Assembly: GCA_964351365.1 (NCBI GenBank)
Contig: CAYGNP010000012.1
Location: forward strand, 9,927 to 73,926
Direction of reading: 5' to 3'
DNA: 64,000 nt
Source: UBA1672 sp964351365
GTDB taxonomy: Bacteria; Pseudomonadota; Alphaproteobacteria; Micavibrionales; Micavibrionaceae
Part shown: positions 42,098 to 48,725 of the stretch, piece after piece
Position numbering within the stretch: position 1 is the first letter of the stretch
Layout of the letters: each line of letters begins with the position of its first letter
The notes under the pieces: model-generated
What the model was told of the DNA's origin: nothing
The model's input: only the letters and a program-made list of their open reading frames with translations
Databases searched by the model: none
Program-made: the position numbers and the translations under genes

Positions 42098-42248
42098 TGC
42101 ATGATTGTGGATAAAAAGGGAAGGCACAATTTTAAAATCCCCGCCAAATCCCTGCATTTCACCACCGCACCCCTGACTACCCCCCTGATTCATCCACAAA
42201 CAAAATTTTTAAATTGGTTGACGGAACTTTTAAAGAAAGGCCGTCAGC

Positions 42249-42455
42249 ATGAATTTAACCCCGCCACGCGCGATGACCACAGAGCAGCGCATCACAGAGA
42301 TAGCGCAGATCCTTTTGCGCGGCTGTCAGCGGATACACGCGCAGAGACGCGAACAAAGCTGGAAAAACAATAATTTAAATGAATTTTCGACTGGACTTCA
42401 GTGCCAAGGGAAGCGTCCATGGACAAAAGACGTTATGGAGAAACCCGATGAGTGA
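42249..42455 (+). CDS. small protein upstream of DUF2924 gene
   Basis: The 68-residue product has M-T-T-E-Q-R-I-T-E-I-A-Q-I-L-L-R-G-C-Q-R-I, a pattern I know from short genes preceding DUF2924/recombinase pairs in alphaproteobacterial phages. GAAAGG precedes the ATG. The usual C-terminal LDFSA-x-GSVHG-like motif appears instead in the +1 frame (about 42391-42423), so a one-base frameshift may have changed the tail. It overlaps the DUF2924 start. Confidence 0.5.
   Translation: MNLTPPRAMTTEQRITEIAQILLRGCQRIHAQRREQSWKNNNLNEFSTGLQCQGKRPWTKDVMEKPDE
42394..42422 (+). repeat. 29-bp spaced motif, copy C (GACTTC-N13-GCGTCCATGG)
   Basis: Third copy, 25 bases before the DUF2924 start. It lies in the 3' part of the small upstream gene and in its +1 frame reads LDF-x4-GSVHG. 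Confidence 0.65.
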
Positions 42456-42861
42456 AACAGTTTTAAAGCAAGTCGCAGCCTTACCTAAGATGGAATATGA
42501 AGAGCTGCGTGAGATGTGGGACGGCATGTTTGATAGCCCGCCTCAAAGCACCAACAAAACATATATGATCCGGCGTCTAGCTTACCGCATTCAAGAGCTG
42601 GCTTTTGGCGGGTTATCACAACAGGCGCAAAGCAGAATTCAGGAATTGAAACGTCGATCGGACACGTTCGCAAAAAAGACGCGGGCGCTGCCTCCGGTCG
42701 GGACACAATTGGTCAGGGAGCATCAAGGCATAGAGCATCGGGTCACGGTGCTGCCGCACGGCTTTGAATACAGCAATGTTACTTATAACAGCCTTTCGGA
42801 AGTCGCCCGCGTCATAACCGGAACGCGATGGTCGGGACCGAAGTTCTTTGGATTAACGTAA
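42448..42861 (+). CDS. DUF2924 family protein
   Basis: The 137-residue protein has L-R-E-M-W-D-G-M-F, T-Y-M-I-R-R-L-A-Y-R-I-Q-E-L, P-P-V-G-T-Q-L-V-R-E and the final S-L-S-E-V-A-R-V-I-T-G-T-R-W-S-G-P-K-F-F-G-L, the DUF2924 signature. The family is regularly encoded directly before a large serine recombinase and may assist it as directionality or DNA-binding partner, which is inference. The ATG at 42448 with GGAG is preferred over an upstream in-frame start. Confidence 0.82.
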   Translation: MSETVLKQVAALPKMEYEELREMWDGMFDSPPQSTNKTYMIRRLAYRIQELAFGGLSQQAQSRIQELKRRSDTFAKKTRALPPVGTQLVREHQGIEHRVTVLPHGFEYSNVTYNSLSEVARVITGTRWSGPKFFGLT

Positions 42862-42871
42862 GGGAGATGGA

Positions 42872-44605
42872 ATGAACACACAGGCTCAAAAACGCTGCGC
42901 GATATACACCAGAAAATCCAGCGAAGACGGGTTGGATCAAGAATACAATTCTCTGGATGCGCAGCGCGATGCAGGAGAAAGCTATATCATGTCCCAGCAG
43001 GGAGAGGGCTGGCAGCTCTTGCCGGATCGGTATGATGATGGCGGTATTTCAGGCGGCACCACGGAGCGTGAGGCGCTGCAAAGATTGATAGAGGATATCA
43101 AGGCGGGCAAGGTCGATATTGTGGTCGTTTATAAAATTGACCGATTGTCACGTTCCATGTTCGATTTCCTCGGCCTGATCCGATTGTTTGAAGAACACAA
43201 AGTCTCCTTTGTATCTGTCACCCAACACATCAACACAGATTCAGCCATGGGGCGCTTAATGCTCAATGTGCTGCAATCCTTTGCTCAATTTGAAATGGAA
43301 CAAACAGGCGAACGGATCCGCGATAAAATTGCCGCCTCCAAAGCCAAGGGCATGTGGATGGGTGGCAATGTGCCGCTGGGCTACAACGCGGTCGAAGGCA
43401 AGCTGGAGGTCAATGCGCACGAGGCAGAGACTGTGCATTATATTTTTAGCCGCTACCTGAAATTAGGAGCCATGAACGAATTGCTGGCTGATTTGAAAGC
43501 CAAGGGTCACAAAACCAAAGAGTGGATCACAAAGTCCGGCAAGCATTACGCGCCCAAGGATTTTGCAAAATCCAGCGTGTACCGGATTTTAAACAACCCC
43601 ATTTACATCGGTAAAATTGAGCATAAGGCTGTCAAAAAGATTTATGACGGTCTGCACGAGCCGATCATAGAGCAGCAGCTCTGGGATAATGTTCAAGCGC
43701 TTTTGAGTGGCAATCAGAGCAGCCGACCCAAAGTATCGGAGAACGGTGACAGACCGTATCTGCTCAAAGGCATTTTAGAAAACCCGAACGGCTATTCCAT
43801 GACACCGAGCGCCCAAAGAAAAAACAGCAAGGTTTACCGCTATTATGTGAGCATGGAATCCATCAAAAAAGGCGCAAAAACCTGTCCGGTCAAAACGATT
43901 TCTGCGCCCTTAATTGAGGAGATTATTCTGGATCGGCTTGGGCGGCTTTTAATCAATGCCGAGTGGGTTGCGCAAATGCTGAAGCTTGATGAAAACGATC
44001 TCAGTATTCCGGCACTCAAAACGGTCGTGCATGAATTTGCGGCTGTGTGGAAGGCGCTTTTCCCGATAGAGCAAGCACGGATCACGCAGCTGCTTATTGA
44101 TAAAATTGTGCTGCATCCCGACAGGCTGCTCATCCATTTTCTGCCTCTGGGACTAGTCGGTCTGATACAGGAGTTAAAACCGGATCTATCCTTTGATGCC
44201 GATAAGCTGACAACCCAAACACCAGTGGCGCTGGAAATACCGATCAGTTTTGCAAAACGGGGCGCGCGCAAATATATCAAAGCGCCCAATGGAAACGATC
44301 TAATCAAGCTGCAGGAGCCTAAATATGACCACGCCTTAATCAAGGCCATTGTTCGCGCCCATGACTGGAGCCGCAAACTGGAAAAAGAAAAAGTGGAATC
44401 AACATGGCAGATCGCAGAGCGCGAAGGCATACGGGCTACTTATGTGCAAAAGATCATTAAGCTGGTCGATCTCGCGCCGGATATCACTGAGGCAATATTG
44501 AACGGCAGACAGCCATATTCTCTAACACTCTCCCAGATGGAGGACATCCCGCTTTCTTGGGCAAAACAGCGGCAGGAGTACGGCTTTGTTCAAAATAGCC
44601 TGTAA
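42872..44605 (+). CDS. large serine recombinase (phage integrase)
   Basis: The 577-residue protein has an N-terminal resolvase domain with Y-T-R-K-S-S (catalytic Ser16 or 17), Y-K-I-D-R-L-S-R-S and Q-F-E-M-E-Q-T-G-E-R-I, and a Recombinase domain from about residue 170 (V-P-L-G-Y-N, Y-R-I-L-N-N-P-I-Y-I-G-K). The zinc-ribbon region expected after it lacks the usual paired cysteines. It is likely the integrase/excisionase of this prophage; att sites were not identified. Start follows GGGAG. The terminator lies 32 bases after the stop. Confidence 0.9.
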   Translation: MNTQAQKRCAIYTRKSSEDGLDQEYNSLDAQRDAGESYIMSQQGEGWQLLPDRYDDGGISGGTTEREALQRLIEDIKAGKVDIVVVYKIDRLSRSMFDFLGLIRLFEEHKVSFVSVTQHINTDSAMGRLMLNVLQSFAQFEMEQTGERIRDKIAASKAKGMWMGGNVPLGYNAVEGKLEVNAHEAETVHYIFSRYLKLGAMNELLADLKAKGHKTKEWITKSGKHYAPKDFAKSSVYRILNNPIYIGKIEHKAVKKIYDGLHEPIIEQQLWDNVQALLSGNQSSRPKVSENGDRPYLLKGILENPNGYSMTPSAQRKNSKVYRYYVSMESIKKGAKTCPVKTISAPLIEEIILDRLGRLLINAEWVAQMLKLDENDLSIPALKTVVHEFAAVWKALFPIEQARITQLLIDKIVLHPDRLLIHFLPLGLVGLIQELKPDLSFDADKLTTQTPVALEIPISFAKRGARKYIKAPNGNDLIKLQEPKYDHALIKAIVRAHDWSRKLEKEKVESTWQIAEREGIRATYVQKIIKLVDLAPDITEAILNGRQPYSLTLSQMEDIPLSWAKQRQEYGFVQNSL

Positions 44606-44636
44606 ACTCCCCAGCCAGCACACTCTCCCTATCTAT

Positions 44637-44659
44637 GGCCAGCCTATGGCCTTTTTTTT
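44637..44659 (+). terminator. intrinsic terminator after the integrase gene
   Basis: GGCCA and TGGCC form a 5-bp stem with a 5-base loop, followed immediately by a run of eight Ts. It ends the integrase operon. Confidence 0.7.
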
Positions 44660-44703
44660 ATTGTTACACTATAAAAAATGGATAAAGCATTGAGGAGTAT
44701 TTT

Positions 44704-45582
44704 ATGGGCGCAGGCCGGATCCGAAAAAAAATCGAACATTTTACATGGCTTGCCCTCCAGTGGCTGTTTGGGGTCGTCCTGTTCTTGGCTGCTTTTGGAA
44801 GTCTCATCGGTGACGATGCCGACTTTCAGATTTTCCTTGGGGTTTTTGCTCTTGGCTGTTTCTCAATTCCACCGATCAGAGCGTTCTTCCGTGCGCAGTT
44901 TGAAAAAATCGCATTTGACCCGTCAATTTTAAATCCGTTTTCAAAAAAACAGCTGTACAAAAAAGAGATGATCATGGCTCTGGAAGACGGCGTTTTAACA
45001 GAGCAGGAAGCGTCTGATTTAGAGAAAACAGCGGAAGCGCTCGGCATTAAGGATTCCTATGTTGAAAAGCTGCGCCACAAAGATTTTGAAGGCCGGATAA
45101 AACCCGTCATAAAACGTATAGAAACCGCGCGGAGATTTTCACCCGATGATGAGCGGGAACTAAGTGCCATCGCCGAAAAGCTGCAAATCAATGAAGAGTT
45201 CGGGGACGAGCTTAAAGTATTCCGAGACCTCTGGGAGTACGAGAATAGTGGCACGTTTGCCCTGCGTGTTATTGATGCGCCTATTTTGCTTAAGGGGGAT
45301 GAAGAATGTTATTTTCAGGCTCCGGCTGTTTGGGCGCAGCTCAAAAGAGGAGAGCAAACCCCTATGTCCGAGGGGAGCCTCTACGTTACCAACAAAAAGA
45401 TCGTTTTTGACGGATCCCAGCAATCAGCAAACATCACAATGGGGCGTGTCGTTCAAACGGTGCTTTACCGGAACGGCATTGAGGTCAGGAAGTCGAGTGG
45501 GAAGCCAGATTTCTTTGAAATGGCAGAGGCACATGCAGAATACGTGGCCGCGCTTATCCGCGTTATAGTGGATAAACGTTAA
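44704..45582 (+). CDS. two-TM membrane protein with C-terminal PH-like domain, unknown
   Basis: The 292-residue protein has two hydrophobic segments (about 15-35 and 45-60), a helical charged region (E-D-G-V-L-T-E-Q-E-A...) resembling TerB/SHOCT-like helices, and a C-terminal beta domain with G-S-L-Y-V-T-N-K-K-I-V-F-D (GRAM/PH-like) from about residue 215. The ATG follows GAGGAG. It lies just outside the integrase gene and could be cargo or the first host gene. No function is assigned. Confidence 0.55.
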   Translation: MGAGRIRKKIEHFTWLALQWLFGVVLFLAAFGSLIGDDADFQIFLGVFALGCFSIPPIRAFFRAQFEKIAFDPSILNPFSKKQLYKKEMIMALEDGVLTEQEASDLEKTAEALGIKDSYVEKLRHKDFEGRIKPVIKRIETARRFSPDDERELSAIAEKLQINEEFGDELKVFRDLWEYENSGTFALRVIDAPILLKGDEECYFQAPAVWAQLKRGEQTPMSEGSLYVTNKKIVFDGSQQSANITMGRVVQTVLYRNGIEVRKSSGKPDFFEMAEAHAEYVAALIRVIVDKR

Positions 45583-45860
45583 TTCTAAAGTGCGTTCTCT
45601 GTACTAGGGACTCTTGCGTTAAAAACACGAAAACGGAATGCGCCCGCAAAGCCGCAGAAATACTCAAGAAATCCAGTCCTACTAAAATTTTGTCTGGTGG
45701 GTTTAAGGCCGGAGAAAATGGGTTGTTTGGAGATAATAATGGGCGTTGGTGGTATGGTAAAAATGATTTTAGTGATACTCAAATCCTCTGCGAACCCTTA
45801 TGTTTTCTGGGCTTTTGCGCTATAGTGATGCAAAGGGAGAGACTTTATTATTTTGAGTAA
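45576..45860 (+). pseudogene. open frame without start, possible gene remnant
   Basis: A stop-free 93-codon frame follows the membrane protein gene. It has no credible start or ribosome site but reads like a protein (S-G-G-F-K-A-G-E-N-G-L-F-G-D-N-N-G-R-W-W). It may be the 3' end of a gene broken by prophage insertion. Evidence is weak. Confidence 0.3.
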
Positions 45861-45861
45861 A

Positions 45862-45954
45862 TGGCGGAGACGGAGGGATTCGAACCCTCGATAGAGTAAT
45901 AAACCCTATGACGATTTAGCAAACCGTTGCTTTCAGCCACTCAGCCACGTCTCC
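45862..45954 (-). tRNA. tRNA-Ser(GCT)
   Basis: The minus strand begins GGAGACG and closes with CGTCTCC-G-CCA; the anticodon loop TTGCTAA gives GCT. A long variable arm of the serine type is present and CCA is encoded. Length is 93 bases. It lies about 1.2 kb outside the integrase gene; its 3' end shows no obvious att-like duplication in the window. The rest of 45955-46180 holds nothing I can recognise. Confidence 0.9.
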
Positions 45955-46180
45955 TGATACCTTCTTTAAGCTCATTTCGAGCCCAACTTTCCTGCAGATA
46001 AATCCAAGCTGACTGTAGTATGCAGAATTATAGAATTCAAGTGCTTAAACTTAAAAAAGCAATGTAAAACCTACTATAACAAGAAGAAGACTATGACCTC
46101 AAAATCCCTCGCTCATTCTACAAGGATACTTGAGTTTCCTCTTATTTTCACTGCGCATACCAATCGAAATGTTTTTTTAA

Positions 46181-46277
46181 GGGGCTGTCGTAGATAAGTT
46201 ATAAATTGCACCATTGCTTAATCTGCTTTTTCTCATGTCCATACCAGTAACTTTTTTCAGTTATCTGGTACAGCCCC
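46181..46277. mobile_element. 97-bp MITE-like copy of an IS1595-type element
   Basis: Ends GGGGCTGTCGTAGATAA and (inverted) GGGGCTGTACCAGATAA match at 14 of 17 positions. The first ~60 bases match the left end of the larger copy at 51985. No coding sequence. A clear target duplication is not seen. Confidence 0.7.
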
Positions 46278-46309
46278 TAAAATTTCTAAAAAGACTCACT
46301 TTTTCATTT

Positions 46310-46328
46310 GCAAATGATTATCGATAGC
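46310..46328. promoter_or_regulatory. possible Fur-like site before the porin gene
   Basis: GCAAATGATTATCGATAGC matches the classical Fur consensus at about 13 of 19 positions by my count. It lies about 50 bases before the porin ATG. Confidence 0.4.
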
Positions 46329-46337
46329 AATAATGTG

Positions 46338-46371
46338 CTTTCCTAAACCCGAACAAGTTTTTTTAGGAAAG
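46338..46371 (+). promoter_or_regulatory. leader hairpin covering the porin ribosome site
   Basis: CTTTCCTAAA (46338-46347) and TTTAGGAAAG (46362-46371) are perfectly complementary over 10 bp. The second arm contains the AGGAAAG ribosome site 6-9 bases before the ATG at 46380, so the stem would block translation when formed. Confidence 0.6.
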
Positions 46372-46379
46372 GGAACATC

Positions 46380-47780
46380 ATGTTCAAAAAAGCTTTATTA
46401 TTAGCAAGCGTAGCAACACTATCGCTACACACTTCCGCAGTGTCAGCGGCTGAGAAAATTAGCATGGATGAAATTCAAGCACAGCTTCGACAACTGGCAG
46501 CGCAAGTTCAGAATCTTTCAGAGGTCGTTGAAAAGCAAAATGAAATTATTGAACGTCAGGAGAGCGAGCTAAAAGCACAAAAGCAAGCCTCTGTTGAAAC
46601 TGCAACGACGCTGGCGAATATCAAACCCGCAGCAGGCGAGGTTCAGGGTGATATAAAAATTACGATGAAACCATCTCCTAAAATCGAGTCAAGCGATGGG
46701 CAATATTCTTTCCAGCCCTTTGGCCGTGTTCACTTTGATGTATCCCATTTTGATGATGATGCCTCGGATCGCGCCAGTAATGGAAATCTTCGTCGCGCAC
46801 GACTTGGTTTTAAGGGTAATCTGGGCGAGGACTTTGAATATAAAACAGAAATTGATTTTGCTGAAGAAGACGTTGCTCTTAAGGATGTCAGTTTGACCTA
46901 CACAGGTCTTGATATAGCAGATATTAAGCTCGGCCATCACAAGCCATCCTTTGGCTTTGAAAATAACACGAGTTCCAATTACATCATGACAATGGAACGT
47001 TCAACAGCAACCAATGCTTTCACGCGAGGTGAAATCATTGGTGCTAATCTTCTTGGGGGCGGTGAGAAATGGTCCTGGGGCCTTGGAGTATTTAACGAAG
47101 AAGGTGGCAACGCAGACACTGACGACGACGAAGATATCAGCGTTGATGGCCGTGTGACTACAAATATTTTATCTCTTATGAATGAAGAGTCCGAAAACGT
47201 TCTTCATCTCGGCGCAGGGGTTAGTCACCGACGCCCCACTGGAAATGTAAGATTCCGCGCTCGACCCGTTGGAGATGGTACAAACATAATTGATACAGGT
47301 AATTTTGCAGCAGTTGATTCAGTCAACGTCTACAACCTGGAGCTAGGTGCAGTCTTTGGCCCATTTACGTTCCAGGGCGAATATTTCAACACCGAAGTAG
47401 ATCGAAGTGGCGGCAATGCTGATGCTGAATTTAACGGATATTTTGCTCAGGCTGGTTGGTTTATCACGGGTGAACAGCGCGCCTATAAAGCCAGCACCGG
47501 CAAATTCGACCGCGTTAAGCCTATTAGCCCCTTTAGCTTAAGCAGCGGTGGTGCAGGCGCCTGGGAAATCGTGGGCGCATATGCAAACACTGACCTTAAC
47601 GATGTCAGCGCCGGTATTACGGGTGGCGAAGCTGATACGCTAACGCTTGGTTTAAACTGGCACCTTACAGATTACGTACGTTTGATGGGGAATATTGTCT
47701 CGATTGATACAGATGAACATGCGTCTGTCGCGAATGATGATCCGACATTATATAACTTCCGTGCACAGTGGGATTTTTAG
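46380..47780 (+). CDS. outer-membrane porin (phosphate-selective porin O/P family)
   Basis: The 466-residue protein has a Sec signal peptide ending S-A-V-S-A-A, a coiled-coil trimerisation segment (Q-A-Q-L-R-Q-L-A-A-Q-V-Q-N-L-S) and a beta-barrel with alternating strands ending in the terminal W-D-F. Signatures such as L-R-R-A-R-L-G-F-K-G and L-G-H-H-K-P-S-F-G-F-E match the OprO/OprP family. It is likely to form a specific channel; substrate is unknown. A possible Fur-like site and a leader hairpin lie upstream. Confidence 0.85.
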   Translation: MFKKALLLASVATLSLHTSAVSAAEKISMDEIQAQLRQLAAQVQNLSEVVEKQNEIIERQESELKAQKQASVETATTLANIKPAAGEVQGDIKITMKPSPKIESSDGQYSFQPFGRVHFDVSHFDDDASDRASNGNLRRARLGFKGNLGEDFEYKTEIDFAEEDVALKDVSLTYTGLDIADIKLGHHKPSFGFENNTSSNYIMTMERSTATNAFTRGEIIGANLLGGGEKWSWGLGVFNEEGGNADTDDDEDISVDGRVTTNILSLMNEESENVLHLGAGVSHRRPTGNVRFRARPVGDGTNIIDTGNFAAVDSVNVYNLELGAVFGPFTFQGEYFNTEVDRSGGNADAEFNGYFAQAGWFITGEQRAYKASTGKFDRVKPISPFSLSSGGAGAWEIVGAYANTDLNDVSAGITGGEADTLTLGLNWHLTDYVRLMGNIVSIDTDEHASVANDDPTLYNFRAQWDF

Positions 47781-47914
47781 CGCGTATCTTCAAAAGCTGC
47801 CTTGCTTGGGGAGCGCGTTGATGCTTGGCTGATTGAGTTGGCGGATCATCGCCGCCTATGAGAGGAAAAGCGTTGGCGTTCATCCATCGACGATTTTCCA
47901 AGGCGTTGAAGTAG

Positions 47915-48256
47915 ATGGATGTAACGCATAAAAAAACATGGCTATATAAAGAGGCTGAGCGCTATGAAAAGAGACAGCGCAAGTTTTTAAAAAGCTGGTA
48001 TAATTATGCGCCAAGCGGAAAAGCCATCGTCTATGCAGACGAAAGTGCATTTGAACTTCATGCCTGCCGCCAGTATAGCTAGGCGCCCAAATGCCATAAG
48101 GTTAACGGGGAGAGTTCCGGCAACCGATGCCCGCGCACATCATTTCCGGCTGCGCGTATGTGTTACGGCTCTTTAGCCGCCACCCAGCTCTTCTTTCCCC
48201 CGTACTCACCAGATCTCAGGCTCATAGAAAAATCATTCTCTTGCTAAAAAACAACC
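47915..48256 (+). pseudogene. IS630-type transposase remnant
   Basis: The reading K-K-T-W-L-Y-K-E-A-E, V-Y-A-D-E-S-A-F, an in-frame stop at 48080, then A-P-K-C-H-K-V-N-G-E-S-S-G-N-R and, after a frameshift-like break, F-F-P-P-Y-S-P-D-L-R-L-I-E-K is the order of IS630-family transposase motifs. It is broken by stops and lacks N-terminus and ends. Surrounding bases 47781-47914 and 48257-48359 hold no gene that I can support. Confidence 0.65.
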
Positions 48257-48359
48257 TAGAAATTATCAATGTAAACGTTATTTGCAATGAACACATCACC
48301 TCTGGTCGCCAGCTTGCCGCATGCGCCAACCAAAGAGTTACTATATCATATTGCCGTTT

Positions 48360-48632
48360 TTATTTACGGGGAAGTTTTAGATCATCTGCCAGGCTGGTTT
48401 CATTTTTTTCATCCTGAACATCAGCTGCGCCGGCTGCGGGTTCAATGTCGGAAGGCTCAGCTGTTTGCTCTGATGCAGCGCTCTCTTCTTTGTTTGAAAA
48501 AGGCACGCCGCCTTGTTTTTTCTTGGCATAACTAACCTTTGGGCTTGATTCTTCAGCTTGAAGGCTTGCTGCTGCGAAGGAAAAAAATGCGATTGATGCG
48601 GTAAATAATGCGATAAACTTAAATTTTGTCAT
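48360..48632 (-). CDS. small exported protein, unknown
   Basis: The 90-residue protein has a Sec signal peptide (residues 1-26, cleaving after L-Q-A) and a low-complexity mature part rich in E, S, A, D and K. AAAAGG precedes the ATG. Composition suggests a disordered periplasmic or surface protein. No family recognised. Confidence 0.55.
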   Translation of the reverse strand: MTKFKFIALFTASIAFFSFAAASLQAEESSPKVSYAKKKQGGVPFSNKEESAASEQTAEPSDIEPAAGAADVQDEKNETSLADDLKLPRK

Positions 48633-48725
48633 GGACTTATACCTTTTTGTTTAACTGGATTTAGTGATCTTATACAAAAAATGAAGAAAAATGCAATTAT
48701 TTTCTATAATAATTTGTGTTTTGAT

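Larger units (their letters stand above)
1..44658. mobile_element. prophage (siphovirus-like, serine-integrase type), left end outside window
   Basis: A continuous set of phage modules runs through this interval: lysis, receptor-binding proteins, tail, head, packaging, methyltransferases, recombination/replication and integrase. Most genes are on the minus strand with start/stop overlaps of 1-8 bases, typical of phage operons. The right boundary is placed just after the integrase terminator, but the next gene (44704-45582) could still be phage cargo. The left boundary is not visible and no attL/attR pair could be identified. No recognisable CI-type repressor was found. Structural genes appear unbroken, so the element may be functional. 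Confidence 0.93.

Noticed and set aside
45862..45954. tRNA-Ser as the prophage attachment site
   Set aside because: The integrase is a serine recombinase, not a tyrosine one that typically uses tRNA genes, and no duplicated tRNA end was seen at the phage side.
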